A DNA stretch of 64,000 nucleotides from Streptomyces silvae (lineage in GTDB: Bacteria; Actinomycetota; Actinomycetes; Streptomycetales; Streptomycetaceae), in assembly GCF_016745505.1 (NCBI RefSeq), contig NZ_JAERUC010000172.1, positions 26,653 through 90,652 of the forward strand. The letters are read 5' to 3'. Positions within the stretch are counted from its first letter, which is position 1; each line of letters begins with the position of its first letter. The notes below the pieces were generated by a model. The model was not told the origin of the DNA, searched no databases, and was given only the letters and a program-made list of their open reading frames with translations. Positions 49,989 through 58,878 of the stretch are shown here, in pieces. Both the position numbers and the translations under genes were made by a program.

Positions 49989-51350
49989 GTGGCACGACCC
50001 AGGATTCTCGTTGTCGGCGCCGGCTTTGCCGGGGTCGAGTGCGTGCGCCGGCTGGAGCGCACCCTCGCGCCCGGCGAGGCGGACATCGCGCTCGTCACCC
50101 CGTTCTCGTACCAGCTCTACCTGCCGTTGCTCCCTCAGGTCGCCTCCGGGGTGCTCACCCCCCAGTCGGTCGCCGTCTCCCTGCGCCGCAGCCGGCGTCA
50201 CCGCACCCGGATCGTGCCGGGCGGGGCCATCGGGGTGGACACGAAGGCGAAGGTCTGCGTGGTCCGCAAGATCACGGACGAGATCGTGAACGAGCCGTAC
50301 GACTACATCGTGCTGGCCGCGGGCAGCGTCACCCGGACCTTCGACATCCCGGGGCTCGTCGAGAACGCCCGGGGCATGAAGACCCTGGCGGAGGCCGCCT
50401 ACATCCGGGACCACGTCATCTCCCAGCTCGATCTGGCCGACGCCAGTCACGACGAGGAGGAACGGGCGTCCCGGCTGCAGTTCGTGGTGGTCGGCGGCGG
50501 ATACGCCGGTACGGAGACGGCCGCGTGCCTGCAGCTGCTCACCGCCAACGCCGTCAAGCACTATCCCCGGCTGGACCCCAAGCTGATCAAGTGGCATCTG
50601 ATCGACATCGCGCCGAAGCTCATGCCCGAGCTCGGCGACAAGCTCGGTCTCAGCGCCCAGGAGATCCTGCGCAAGCGCGGGATCGAGGTCTCGCTCGGTG
50701 TCTCCGTGGCGGAGGCGGGGCCGGACAAGGTGACGTTCACGGACGGCCGGGTACTGCCGTGCCGCACGTTGATCTGGACCGCCGGTGTCGCGGCGAGCCC
50801 GCTCATCGCCACCCTCGACGCGGAGACGGTGCGCGGCCGGCTCGCCGTGACACCGGAGATGACGCTGCCCGGCCGCGACGGCGTGTTCGCGCTCGGCGAC
50901 GCGGCGGCCGTGCCGGACCTGCACAAGGGCGACGGGGCGATCTGCCCGCCCACCGCGCAGCACGCCATGCGCCAGGGCCGCAGGCTGGCGGACAACATCA
51001 TCGCGTCCCTGCGCGGCCGCCCGCTCCAGCCGTACGAGCACAAGGACCTCGGTCTGGTCGTGGACCTCGGTGGCCGGGACGCGGTGTCCAAGCCGCTGGG
51101 CATCGAGCTGAGGGGCCTGCCGGCCCAGGCCGCGGCGCGCGGCTACCACTGGGCGGCGCTGCGGACGAACGTCGCGAAGACCCGGGTCATGACCAACTGG
51201 CTGCTCAACGCGATCGCCGGCGACGACTTCGTACGGACGGGGTTCCAGGCCCGTAAGCAGGCCACCCTGCGCGACTTCGAGTACACCGACGCCTATCTCA
51301 CGCCGGAGGAGATCCGCGCGCACACCGCCGGCGCGGACGTCCACCGCTGA
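49989..51350 (+). CDS. Type II NADH dehydrogenase (NDH-2)
   Basis: A 453-residue protein starting at GTG 49989, nine bases after GAAGGGA. It has two dinucleotide-binding folds: ILVVGAGFAGVECVRRLE at residues 6-23 for FAD and FVVVGGGYAGTETAACLQ near 165 for NADH. The quinone-reductase signature SYQLYLPLLPQVASG near residue 40 and GVFALGDAAAVPD near 300 (end of FAD site) are characteristic. The C-terminus with AKTRVMTNWLLNAIAGDDFV is the membrane-anchoring amphipathic region. The enzyme passes electrons from NADH to menaquinone without pumping protons. It appears to be monocistronic, ending at a terminator. Confidence 0.93.
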   Translation: MARPRILVVGAGFAGVECVRRLERTLAPGEADIALVTPFSYQLYLPLLPQVASGVLTPQSVAVSLRRSRRHRTRIVPGGAIGVDTKAKVCVVRKITDEIVNEPYDYIVLAAGSVTRTFDIPGLVENARGMKTLAEAAYIRDHVISQLDLADASHDEEERASRLQFVVVGGGYAGTETAACLQLLTANAVKHYPRLDPKLIKWHLIDIAPKLMPELGDKLGLSAQEILRKRGIEVSLGVSVAEAGPDKVTFTDGRVLPCRTLIWTAGVAASPLIATLDAETVRGRLAVTPEMTLPGRDGVFALGDAAAVPDLHKGDGAICPPTAQHAMRQGRRLADNIIASLRGRPLQPYEHKDLGLVVDLGGRDAVSKPLGIELRGLPAQAAARGYHWAALRTNVAKTRVMTNWLLNAIAGDDFVRTGFQARKQATLRDFEYTDAYLTPEEIRAHTAGADVHR

Positions 51351-51360
51351 GCCGCACGTC

Positions 51361-51402
51361 CCGGCCCCCTCCCCCGGCCTCCGCCGTGCGGGCGGGGGCC
51401 GG
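51361..51402. terminator. Convergent terminator between NDH-2 and DNA ligase
   Basis: CCGGCCCCC (51361-51369) pairs with GGGGGCCGG (51394-51402) around a GC-rich loop. It lies between convergent stops at 51350 and 51405 and could serve both genes. Confidence 0.7.
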
Positions 51403-51404
51403 AG

Positions 51405-52940
51405 TCATGTCCGGCGGGAGAGGACGGTGTCGACCGTGTCCGCCTCCTCCGCCCGCTTGTCCTCGCGGTAGCGCAGGACGCGGGCGAACCGCAGCGTGAC
51501 GCCGGCCGGGTAGCGGGTGGAGCTCTGGAGGCCGTCGTAGGCGATCTCCACGACGAGTTCCGGGCGTACGGTCACCACGTGCCCGTCGTCGCCGGTGGCC
51601 AGCTCCCCGAGCCGCTCGGTCTGCCAGGCGAGCAGCGCGTCGGTGAGCCCCTTGAAGGTCTTGCCCAGCATGGCGAACGTGCCGTCCTCCCGGCGCGCCC
51701 CCAGATGCAGGTTGGAGAGCTTCCCGGTGCGTCTGCCGTGGCCCCATTCGGCGGCGAGCACCACGAGGTCCAGGGTGTGCACGGGTTTGACCTTCAGCCA
51801 GGAGGCGCCCCGGCGCCCGGCGCTGTACGCCGCTGTGCCGCCCTTGACGACGACGCCCTCGTGCCCGCGGGCCAGCGTCTCCTCGAAGAACGTCTCCGCC
51901 GCCCCGGTCTGCGCCTCGTCCGTGGGGTCGTCGACGGCGACGCGGCGTACGCGCATCGGTTCGGGAACCAGCGCGGCCAGCTCCCGGTGGCGTTCGGCGA
52001 AGGGGAGGTCGAGGAGGTCGCGTCCGTCGACGGACAGTACGTCGAAGAAGACGGGGACCACGGGGACGGCGCCGGCGGCGGTGGCGACGTCGCGCCGGGA
52101 GCCCACCCGGCCGGCGGTCTCCTGGAACGGCCGGGGCCTGCCGTCGGCATCGAGCGCGATCACCTCGCCGTCGAGGATGAACCGGTCCGCGGGGAAGGCG
52201 GCCACCGCGGCGGCGAGTTCGGGGAGCCGGTCGGTGATGTCGTCGAGCGTGCGGGTGTAGAGGCACACCCGCGTCCCGTCCCGGTGCACCTGTACGCGAA
52301 TGCCGTCCAGCTTCTCCTCGACGGCGCAGGGCCCCAGCCGGCCGATGGCCTCGGCCACCGAGCGGGCGGTGTGCGCCAGCATCGGCTGGACCGGCCGGCC
52401 GACGGTGAGCCGGAAGGACGCGAGGCCGCCGGGGCCCTCCGCGAGCAGGGTGCGGGCGACGGGGCCGAGCGACCCGGCGAGCATGACCGCGCGCCGTACC
52501 TCCGCGGGAGGTGCTCCGGCCGCGTCGGCCAGGGCGTCGACCGCGACGGCGTCCAGCGCTCCCTGCCGCACCTCCCCGGTGAGCAGGGCGCGCAGGAAGC
52601 GCTGTTCGTCGGCGGTGGCGGCGCCGAGCAGTGCGGCCAGGCGCTCCTTGCGTGCGGCCTGCGAGCCCGGGCCGGTGAGCGCCCCGATCGCGGTCAGCTC
52701 GGCGTCGGTCTCCGTCACGGCCAGCGTGGGCGTCCGGGCCGGCGTCACCTCGTGGCGCAGGGCGCTCCACCCGATCCCGAGGCGGCCCTGCGGGAGACGG
52801 CCGGCGAGATAGGGGATGACGACCGGGACGTCGTCCGGCCCCGTCTCCCGGAAGAGCCCGGCCAGCAGGGCGGTCTTCCGGGTGCGGGACGAGGTCGCGG
52901 CGACCTCCAGGGACACATGGGCGAGCCTGGCGAGCAGCAT
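51405..52940 (-). CDS. ATP-dependent DNA ligase (LigB-type)
   Basis: The 511-residue protein has an N-terminal DNA-binding domain (about 1-180), an adenylation domain with catalytic Lys in EEKLDGIRVQ (about 210), and an OB-fold C-terminus. Other nucleotidyltransferase motifs are ILDGEVIALD, FFDVLSVDG, HEGVVVKGG and SWLKVKP. The organism will also have an NAD-dependent ligase for replication, so this one is probably for repair or recombination, like mycobacterial LigB. No Ku or polymerase-primase gene lies beside it, which argues against a dedicated end-joining ligase D. The start ATG at 52940 lacks a strong ribosome site. Confidence 0.93.
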   Translation of the reverse strand: MLLARLAHVSLEVAATSSRTRKTALLAGLFRETGPDDVPVVIPYLAGRLPQGRLGIGWSALRHEVTPARTPTLAVTETDAELTAIGALTGPGSQAARKERLAALLGAATADEQRFLRALLTGEVRQGALDAVAVDALADAAGAPPAEVRRAVMLAGSLGPVARTLLAEGPGGLASFRLTVGRPVQPMLAHTARSVAEAIGRLGPCAVEEKLDGIRVQVHRDGTRVCLYTRTLDDITDRLPELAAAVAAFPADRFILDGEVIALDADGRPRPFQETAGRVGSRRDVATAAGAVPVVPVFFDVLSVDGRDLLDLPFAERHRELAALVPEPMRVRRVAVDDPTDEAQTGAAETFFEETLARGHEGVVVKGGTAAYSAGRRGASWLKVKPVHTLDLVVLAAEWGHGRRTGKLSNLHLGARREDGTFAMLGKTFKGLTDALLAWQTERLGELATGDDGHVVTVRPELVVEIAYDGLQSSTRYPAGVTLRFARVLRYREDKRAEEADTVDTVLSRRT

Positions 52941-52995
52941 GCCGCCATGGTGCTACGGCGGCGGGCGTACCGCCCCCGGACGCGGCGGCCCGGTG

Positions 52996-53787
52996 TCAGA
53001 TGACGTTGAGCGCCGCCGCGCCGCCCAGTCCCCCGAGGATCATGAAGGCGGGCATCAGCACCTTGAGCTCCACCCAGCTGCCGGCCCGGAACCGCATGGC
53101 CTTGGGGGGCCCGAGGGGGTACCAGCGCTTACGGCCGAGCGGGATCGGCCACAGGATCGGGCAGCCCGAGACGGTCAGGGCGTCGCCGATGTCGTGGACG
53201 AGCGCGCCGAGCACGATGGGGAGCCCGAGCCAGAGGTACTCCTGGCCGGGCGCGTCGAACAGCCAGGTGGAACCGTTGCCCGGCTGGTCGAGGACGCCCG
53301 CGAGGATCCATGCGCTCGTCGCGCCCAGCAGCCATACGAGGACGTCGCTGGAGACCCTGGCCGCCCGCCACAGGAGGCCCTCGACGGCGAGGACGAGGTG
53401 GACGAAGAGGATGCCCAGGACCGCCCACCGGCCGCCGAAGATGGCCGCGGCCGAGGCTCCGGCGCCGATCAGCACCGCCCAGAGCCAGGTGTGGGTGAGG
53501 GTGCGGTGGCCGCCGTTCCTGCGCGGGTCGCCGGGCCCCCGGGTCGCCTTGTAGACGGTGTACGAGAGTTTGTCGACTATCTCGCAGAGGCCCTTGGAGA
53601 TCGGTCCGAAGGCCCGCGAGATGGTGGCCGACTTGTGGTCGAGGTCCGGGGCGAGCGCGGCGCCCGCGGTGATCAGGGCTCCCACGACCAGGACGGGCCA
53701 GGGCATGGTGTGCCCCGCGGCCGCGGCGGCGGCACCCACCCCCAGCCAGGCCGCTGCCCCTGACAGAGAGTGTGCCGGTCCCATCAT
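52996..53787 (-). CDS. Membrane-bound metal-dependent hydrolase (YdjM/DUF457 type)
   Basis: I start at ATG 53787, giving 263 residues beginning MMGPAHSLSGAAAW; methionines further upstream are possible. The family has His and Asp residues binding metal at the membrane: PAHSLSG, APDLDHKSATISR, GGHRTLTHTWLWA and VHDIGDALTVSGCPILWP are all present. There are about five hydrophobic segments. YdjM-type proteins are LexA-regulated in Escherichia coli, and distant members are called inner-membrane hydrolases, but the substrate is not known. The gene is divergent from the helicase gene. Confidence 0.85.
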   Translation of the reverse strand: MMGPAHSLSGAAAWLGVGAAAAAAGHTMPWPVLVVGALITAGAALAPDLDHKSATISRAFGPISKGLCEIVDKLSYTVYKATRGPGDPRRNGGHRTLTHTWLWAVLIGAGASAAAIFGGRWAVLGILFVHLVLAVEGLLWRAARVSSDVLVWLLGATSAWILAGVLDQPGNGSTWLFDAPGQEYLWLGLPIVLGALVHDIGDALTVSGCPILWPIPLGRKRWYPLGPPKAMRFRAGSWVELKVLMPAFMILGGLGGAAALNVI

Positions 53788-53931
53788 GGCTGTTCCCGCC
53801 CCCATCGTGATTCGGCCGTGCGTCCAGGCCGGGCCGCCATTGCCTGTGCGAGGCAGCCGAGTTGAGTGGGAAGCGTATCGTCCGTGATCTTCGCCGGATC
53901 GTCCGGTTCCCTCATCCGGGCCGGGGACAGG

Positions 53932-53946
53932 CAAGATGGGGGCGTG
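53932..53946 (+). promoter_or_regulatory. Candidate leaderless -10 box of the helicase gene
   Basis: CAAGAT at 53932-53937 is followed after six bases by the GTG start at 53944, and no Shine-Dalgarno sequence intervenes. The box is a weak match to TANNNT. Confidence 0.3.
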
Positions 53947-56457
53947 ACCCTTATCGATCAGCTGCCCCCGACCGCCGACCCGGACGCCCTCTTCGAGGCC
54001 TTCTCGTCATGGACCGAATCGCAGGGCATCACCCTCTATCCGGCTCAGGAGGAGGCGCTGATCGAGGTGGTCTCCGGGGCGAACGTGATCCTTTCCACCC
54101 CCACCGGCTCCGGAAAGAGCCTGGTCGCGGCGGGTGCGCACTTCACGGCGCTGGCCCAGGACAAGGTCACCTTCTACACCGCGCCGATCAAGGCGCTGGT
54201 CTCGGAGAAGTTCTTCGACCTGTGCAAGCTCTTCGGCACGGAGAACGTGGGCATGCTGACCGGCGACGCCTCGGTCAACGCCGACGCCCCGGTCATCTGC
54301 TGCACCGCGGAGGTGCTCGCCTCGATCGCGCTGCGTGACGGCAAGTACGCCGACATCGGCCAGGTCGTGATGGACGAGTTCCACTTCTACGCGGAACCGG
54401 AGCGCGGCTGGGCCTGGCAGATCCCGATCCTGGAGCTTCCGCAGGCCCAGTTCGTCCTGATGTCGGCCACCCTCGGCGACGTCAAGATGTTCGAGGAGGA
54501 CCTGACCCGCCGCACGGGCCGCCCCACGTCCGTGGTGCGCTCCGCGACGCGTCCGGTCCCGCTGAGCTACGAGTACCGGCTGACGCCGATCACGGAGACG
54601 CTCACCGAGCTCCTGGACACCCGGCAGTCGCCCGTCTACATCGTGCACTTCACGCAGGCCGCGGCCGTGGAGCGAGCGCAGTCGCTGATGAGCATCAACA
54701 TGTGCACCAAGGAGGAGAAGGAGAAGATCGCCGACCTGATCGGCAACTTCCGCTTCACCACCAAGTTCGGCCAGAACCTCTCCCGGTACGTGCGCCACGG
54801 CATCGGGGTGCACCACGCGGGCATGCTCCCCAAGTACCGCCGCCTCGTCGAGAAGCTCGCCCAGGCGGGTCTGCTGAAGGTCATCTGCGGCACGGACACG
54901 CTGGGCGTCGGGGTCAACGTCCCCATCCGCACGGTGCTGTTCACCGCCCTCACCAAGTACGACGGCACCCGGGTGCGCACCCTGCGCGCCCGCGAGTTCC
55001 ACCAGATCGCGGGCCGCGCGGGCCGGGCCGGCTTCGACACGGCGGGCTTCGTGGTCGCGCAGGCACCCGAGCACGTCATCGAGAACGAGAAGGCCGTCAA
55101 GAAGGCGGGCGACGACCCCAAGAAGAAGCGCAAGGTGGTCCGCAAGAAGGCCCCCGAGGGCTTCGTCGCGTGGTCGGAGACCACCTTCGACAAGCTGATC
55201 CAGTCCGATCCCGAGCCGCTGACCTCCCGTTTCCGGGTCACGCACACGATGCTGCTGTCGGTGATCGCACGCCCGGGGAACGCCTTCGAGGCGATGCGCC
55301 ATCTGCTGGAGGACAACCACGAGCCGCGCAGGGCGCAGCTGAGGCACATCCGCCGGGCCATCGCGATCTACCGCTCGCTGCTCGACGGCGGTGTCGTGGA
55401 GCAGCTCGACACGCCCGACGCCGAGGGCAGGATCGTACGGCTCACGGTCGACCTCCAGCAGGACTTCGCGCTGAACCAGCCGCTGTCGACGTTCGCGCTG
55501 GCCGCGTTCGACCTGCTGGACGCCGAATCCCCTTCGTACGCCCTGGACATGGTGTCCGTGGTCGAGTCGACGCTCGACGACCCGCGGCAGATCCTGGCCG
55601 CCCAGCAGAACAAGGCGCGGGGTGAGGCCGTCGGGCAGATGAAGGCGGACGGCGTCGAGTACGAGGAGCGGATGGAGCGGCTCCAGGAGGTCACGTACCC
55701 CAAGCCGCTGAGCGAGCTGCTCTGGCACGCGTACGACGTGTACCGCACGAGCCACCCGTGGGTCGGTGACCACCCGGTGTCGCCGAAGTCGGTGATCCGG
55801 GACATGTACGAACGGGCCATGACGTTCACGGAGTTCACGTCGAACTACGAGCTGGCCCGCACCGAGGGCATCGTGCTGCGCTATCTGGCGAGCGCGTACA
55901 AGGCGCTGGAGCACACCATCCCGGACGACCTGAAGTCCGAGGACCTGGAGGATCTGATCGCCTGGCTGGGCGAGATGGTGCGCCAGGTGGACTCCAGCCT
56001 GCTGGACGAGTGGGAGCAGCTGGCCAACCCGGAGGTGGAGACGGCCGAGCAGGCTCAGGAGCGGGCCGACGAGGTCAAGCCGGTGACGGCCAACGCCCGT
56101 GCCTTCCGGGTGCTGGTGCGCAACGCGATGTTCCGCCGGGTGGAGCTGGCCGCGCTGGACAGGGTCCGTGACCTGGGCGAGCTGGACGCGGACTCCGGCT
56201 GGGACGAGGACGCCTGGGGCGAGGCGATGGACGCCTACTGGGACGCGCACGAGGACCTGGGCACAGGTCCGGACGCGCGCGGCCCGAAGCTTCTGAAGAT
56301 CGACGAGGACCAGGAGCACGGTCTGTGGCGGGTGTGGCAGGCGTTCGCCGACCCCGCGGGCGACCACGACTGGGGAATCCGTGCGGAGGTCGATCTCGCG
56401 GCCTCCGACGAGGAGGGCCGGGCGGTCGTCCGGGTCACGGCCGTGGGCCAGCTGTGA
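53944..56457 (+). CDS. Ski2-like DEAD/DEAH-box RNA helicase with DUF3516
   Basis: From GTG 53944 the protein has 837 residues; further upstream the open frame is not conserved. Helicase motifs in order are Q-like YPAQEEALIEV, motif I STPTGSGKS (51-59), Ia TAPIKALVSEKF, II MDEFHFY, III SATLGD, IV YIVHFTQ, V GTDTLGVGVNVP and VI FHQIAGRAGRAGFD. A basic insertion (KKKRKVVRKKAPEG) and the C-terminal DUF3516 region (MYERAMTFTEFTSNYELART) identify the actinobacterial Ski2-like group. These enzymes are thought to unwind RNA in decay or ribosome work. The thioesterase gene follows by 34 bases. Confidence 0.92.
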   Translation: MTLIDQLPPTADPDALFEAFSSWTESQGITLYPAQEEALIEVVSGANVILSTPTGSGKSLVAAGAHFTALAQDKVTFYTAPIKALVSEKFFDLCKLFGTENVGMLTGDASVNADAPVICCTAEVLASIALRDGKYADIGQVVMDEFHFYAEPERGWAWQIPILELPQAQFVLMSATLGDVKMFEEDLTRRTGRPTSVVRSATRPVPLSYEYRLTPITETLTELLDTRQSPVYIVHFTQAAAVERAQSLMSINMCTKEEKEKIADLIGNFRFTTKFGQNLSRYVRHGIGVHHAGMLPKYRRLVEKLAQAGLLKVICGTDTLGVGVNVPIRTVLFTALTKYDGTRVRTLRAREFHQIAGRAGRAGFDTAGFVVAQAPEHVIENEKAVKKAGDDPKKKRKVVRKKAPEGFVAWSETTFDKLIQSDPEPLTSRFRVTHTMLLSVIARPGNAFEAMRHLLEDNHEPRRAQLRHIRRAIAIYRSLLDGGVVEQLDTPDAEGRIVRLTVDLQQDFALNQPLSTFALAAFDLLDAESPSYALDMVSVVESTLDDPRQILAAQQNKARGEAVGQMKADGVEYEERMERLQEVTYPKPLSELLWHAYDVYRTSHPWVGDHPVSPKSVIRDMYERAMTFTEFTSNYELARTEGIVLRYLASAYKALEHTIPDDLKSEDLEDLIAWLGEMVRQVDSSLLDEWEQLANPEVETAEQAQERADEVKPVTANARAFRVLVRNAMFRRVELAALDRVRDLGELDADSGWDEDAWGEAMDAYWDAHEDLGTGPDARGPKLLKIDEDQEHGLWRVWQAFADPAGDHDWGIRAEVDLAASDEEGRAVVRVTAVGQL

Positions 56458-56491
56458 CGGCGCGCCGGCCAGGAGAGTGGAGAAGAACCGC

Positions 56492-57367
56492 ATGACGAAC
56501 CCCGCCGACAGCCTGGTCGAGCTGCTCGACCTGGAGCGGATCGAGGTCAACATCTTCCGTGGCCGCAGCCCCGAGGAGTCCCTGCAACGGGTCTTCGGCG
56601 GGCAGGTCGCGGGCCAGGCGCTGGTCGCGGCCGGCCGGACGACCGACGGGGACCGCCCCGTCCACTCCCTGCACGCCTACTTCCTGCGTCCCGGCCGCCC
56701 CGGGGTGCCGATCGTCTACGACGTGGAGCGGGTGCGGGACGGCCGGTCCTTCACCACGCGCCGGGTCACGGCGGTGCAGCAGGGCCGGACGATCTTCAAT
56801 CTGACGGCGTCGTTCCACCGTCCGGAGGAGGCCGGCTTCGAGCACCAGCTGCCGCCGGCACGTGTCGTGCCGGGCCCGGAGGAGCTTCCGACGGTCGCCG
56901 ACGAGGTGCGCGAGCACCTGGGCGGCCTGCCGGAGGCGCTGGAGCGGATGGCGCGGCGCCAGCCCTTCGACATCCGTTACGTCGACCGGCTCCGCTGGAC
57001 GTCCGAGGAGGTCGAGGGCGCGGACCCGCGCAGCGCGGTGTGGATGCGCGCGGTCGGCCCGCTGGGAGACGACCCGCTGGTGCACACCTGTGCGCTGACG
57101 TACGCGAGCGACATGACGCTGCTGGACGCGGTACGGATCCCGGTCGAACCGCTGTGGGGTCCGCGCGGCTTCGACATGGCCTCGCTGGACCACGCCATGT
57201 GGTTCCACCGGCCGTTCCGGGCGGACGAGTGGTTCCTGTACGACCAGGAGTCGCCGATCGCCACGGGCGGCCGCGGGCTGGCCAGGGGGCGGATCTACGA
57301 CCGTCAGGGGCAGCTGCTGGTGTCCGTGGTGCAGGAGGGGCTGTTCCGCCGCCTCGACGGCGCGTAG
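56492..57367 (+). CDS. tesB: Acyl-CoA thioesterase II
   Basis: The ATG at 56492 follows GGAGAAG; the product is 291 residues with two hotdog domains. Domain 1 has the family motif QRVFGGQVAGQALVAAGRT and HSLHAYFLRPG. Domain 2 contains the catalytic Asp in LDHAMWFHRPF, the Gln in SVVQEGLFR and Ser/Thr residues around LLYDQESPIATGGRGLARG, matching the TesB Asp-Gln-Thr triad region. It cleaves medium to long acyl-CoA. It lies 34 bases downstream of the helicase gene and may share its transcript. Confidence 0.93.
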   Translation: MTNPADSLVELLDLERIEVNIFRGRSPEESLQRVFGGQVAGQALVAAGRTTDGDRPVHSLHAYFLRPGRPGVPIVYDVERVRDGRSFTTRRVTAVQQGRTIFNLTASFHRPEEAGFEHQLPPARVVPGPEELPTVADEVREHLGGLPEALERMARRQPFDIRYVDRLRWTSEEVEGADPRSAVWMRAVGPLGDDPLVHTCALTYASDMTLLDAVRIPVEPLWGPRGFDMASLDHAMWFHRPFRADEWFLYDQESPIATGGRGLARGRIYDRQGQLLVSVVQEGLFRRLDGA

Positions 57368-57386
57368 CCCGCGCGTCCGGGGCCGT

Positions 57387-57614
57387 TCAGGTCCCGGGCA
57401 GCGGGTCCTGATCGACCTCATGACGGCGGGTCCGGATGTCCGGGCCCGCCGGATGCAGTTTGGCGTCACAGGCGGGTCCGAGCCCGGCCCGGCGTGACTC
57501 CGTGCCGGTGAGGGGGCGCCCGCACAGGGCGCAGCGCACGGGGCGGCGGACCGCCGGCCGGTCCGGTTCGGCCGGGGGTTCGGGAAAGCCGGGGAAGGGC
57601 TCTGGGGATTCCAC
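57387..57614 (-). CDS. Small zinc-ribbon protein, DUF6011 type
   Basis: A 75-residue protein from GTG 57614 preceded by GAGAGAA. The core CALCGRPLTGTESRRAGLGP followed by ACDAKL has the Cys-x2-Cys and a second Cys at the end of the motif, typical of short DUF6011 zinc-binding proteins whose role is unknown. The N-terminus is Pro-rich and disordered. It is convergent with the thioesterase gene, whose stop is 20 bases away. Confidence 0.7.
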   Translation of the reverse strand: MESPEPFPGFPEPPAEPDRPAVRRPVRCALCGRPLTGTESRRAGLGPACDAKLHPAGPDIRTRRHEVDQDPLPGT

Positions 57615-57784
57615 GGGCTGATTCTCTCAAGCGGGGCCGCGGACCGGGCCGGCCGCTCCGTACGGCGACACCGGCGCCCCCGTGCGCGGGTCGCCCGGCG
57701 GAGCGTGGCCGCTGTGGGAAGGTATCGGTCCATGACCGCCCAGTCCCCCGCATACCACCTCCCCCGGCCGCGCGGAGGTGCCAG

Positions 57785-58741
57785 GTGGACATGATCCATG
57801 TCCGCGCCGTGAGCCCTCCGGACCTCACCGAGCGGGTCGAGGAGCTTCTGGGGAGCGCCCCCTACGTCCTGAACCTGATCGTGCAGCGGGGTGCCGCGCG
57901 CAACCCGGACGGTGACTCCGTGGCGTGCGACGTGCTGGCGGGGGCCGCGAACGAGGTCCTGCGCGGTCTGCGGGACCTCCGGGTCGACCTCCGCGGGTCC
58001 GTGGTCGTCGAGCCGGTCGACATGGCTTTCCCGGGACGGGCCCCGGACGCCGCGGCGCTGCGGCTCGGGGCCCTCGCCGGCATGCCGGTCTGGGAGCAGG
58101 TGGAGGCGCGCATCCGGTCCGGGGGGAGGTACGCGCCGAGCTTCTACCTCTATCTGGTCATCGCGGGCCTGATCGGCTCGGTCGGCATCGTGACCAACTC
58201 CCAGATCCTGATCGTCGGCGCGATGGTCGTCGGCCCCGAGTACGGGGCGATCGTCGCGGTGGCCCTGGGTCTCGACCGGGGGAACCGGGCCATGGTCCGC
58301 GCCGGACTGTCAGCCCTGTGCACGGGCTTCCTGCTGACGATCGCGGTCACGTTTCTGTTCAGTCTGCTCATCCGCGGCTTCGGTCTGCAGTCGGAGGCGT
58401 TCGACCGGGGGCTGCGGCCCGTCTCCAACCTGATCAACACCCCCAACTTCTTCTCCTTCGCGGTCGCCGCCCTGGCCGGTGTCGTCGGCATCGTGTCACT
58501 CACCGAGGCCCGCACGAGCGCCCTGCTCGGGGTCTTCATCTCGGTGACGACCATCCCGGCGGCCGCCGCCATCAACGTCTCCACGGCCTTCGCCGGCTGG
58601 TCGGAGGCCTGGGGCTCCCTCGTCCAGCTCCTGGTCAACATCGTCGTGCTGATCGTCGTGGGGGCCCTCGCGCTCAGATCCCAGCGGGCGATCTGGCGGC
58701 GCGTGGGCCTGAGGCACGGCCGGGGTGGCGGACCGGGCTGA
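57785..58741 (+). CDS. DUF389 membrane protein
   Basis: The GTG at 57785 is five bases after GGAGGT; an ATG two codons later is possible. The 318-residue protein has a soluble N-terminal domain (about 1-115, VEELLGSAPYVLNLIV) and a membrane domain with five to six segments, beginning FYLYLVIAGLIGSVGIVTNS. The DUF389 signature QILIVGAMVVGPEYGAIVAV near residue 138 and ARTSALLGVFISVTTIPAAA near 240 are clear. Members are widespread in actinobacteria and cyanobacteria, and their transport role has not been established. It is not obviously in an operon. Confidence 0.9.
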   Translation: MDMIHVRAVSPPDLTERVEELLGSAPYVLNLIVQRGAARNPDGDSVACDVLAGAANEVLRGLRDLRVDLRGSVVVEPVDMAFPGRAPDAAALRLGALAGMPVWEQVEARIRSGGRYAPSFYLYLVIAGLIGSVGIVTNSQILIVGAMVVGPEYGAIVAVALGLDRGNRAMVRAGLSALCTGFLLTIAVTFLFSLLIRGFGLQSEAFDRGLRPVSNLINTPNFFSFAVAALAGVVGIVSLTEARTSALLGVFISVTTIPAAAAINVSTAFAGWSEAWGSLVQLLVNIVVLIVVGALALRSQRAIWRRVGLRHGRGGGPG

Positions 58742-58878
58742 GGCCGCGGGTCCCACCGGGGCCGGACCGGGACCGTGGCCGCCGCCGGACCCCGCCGAAC
58801 GGCCGGAACCGGGCCGGGCCGGGATGATGGGAGGCGAGGGCCGCACGCGGGGCCCCGCTCGCAGTCAGGAGGGCCGCC

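Noticed and set aside
47805..51344. A minus-strand open frame of over 1,100 codons opposite the ABC exporter and NDH-2 genes
   Set aside because: It is the complement of strongly conserved plus-strand genes; its composition is Arg/Gly/Pro-rich with no domain. High-GC coding DNA routinely opens such antisense frames.
54007..56553. A minus-strand frame of about 850 codons opposite the helicase
   Set aside because: The helicase motifs on the plus strand are unambiguous and the antisense product has no recognisable family.
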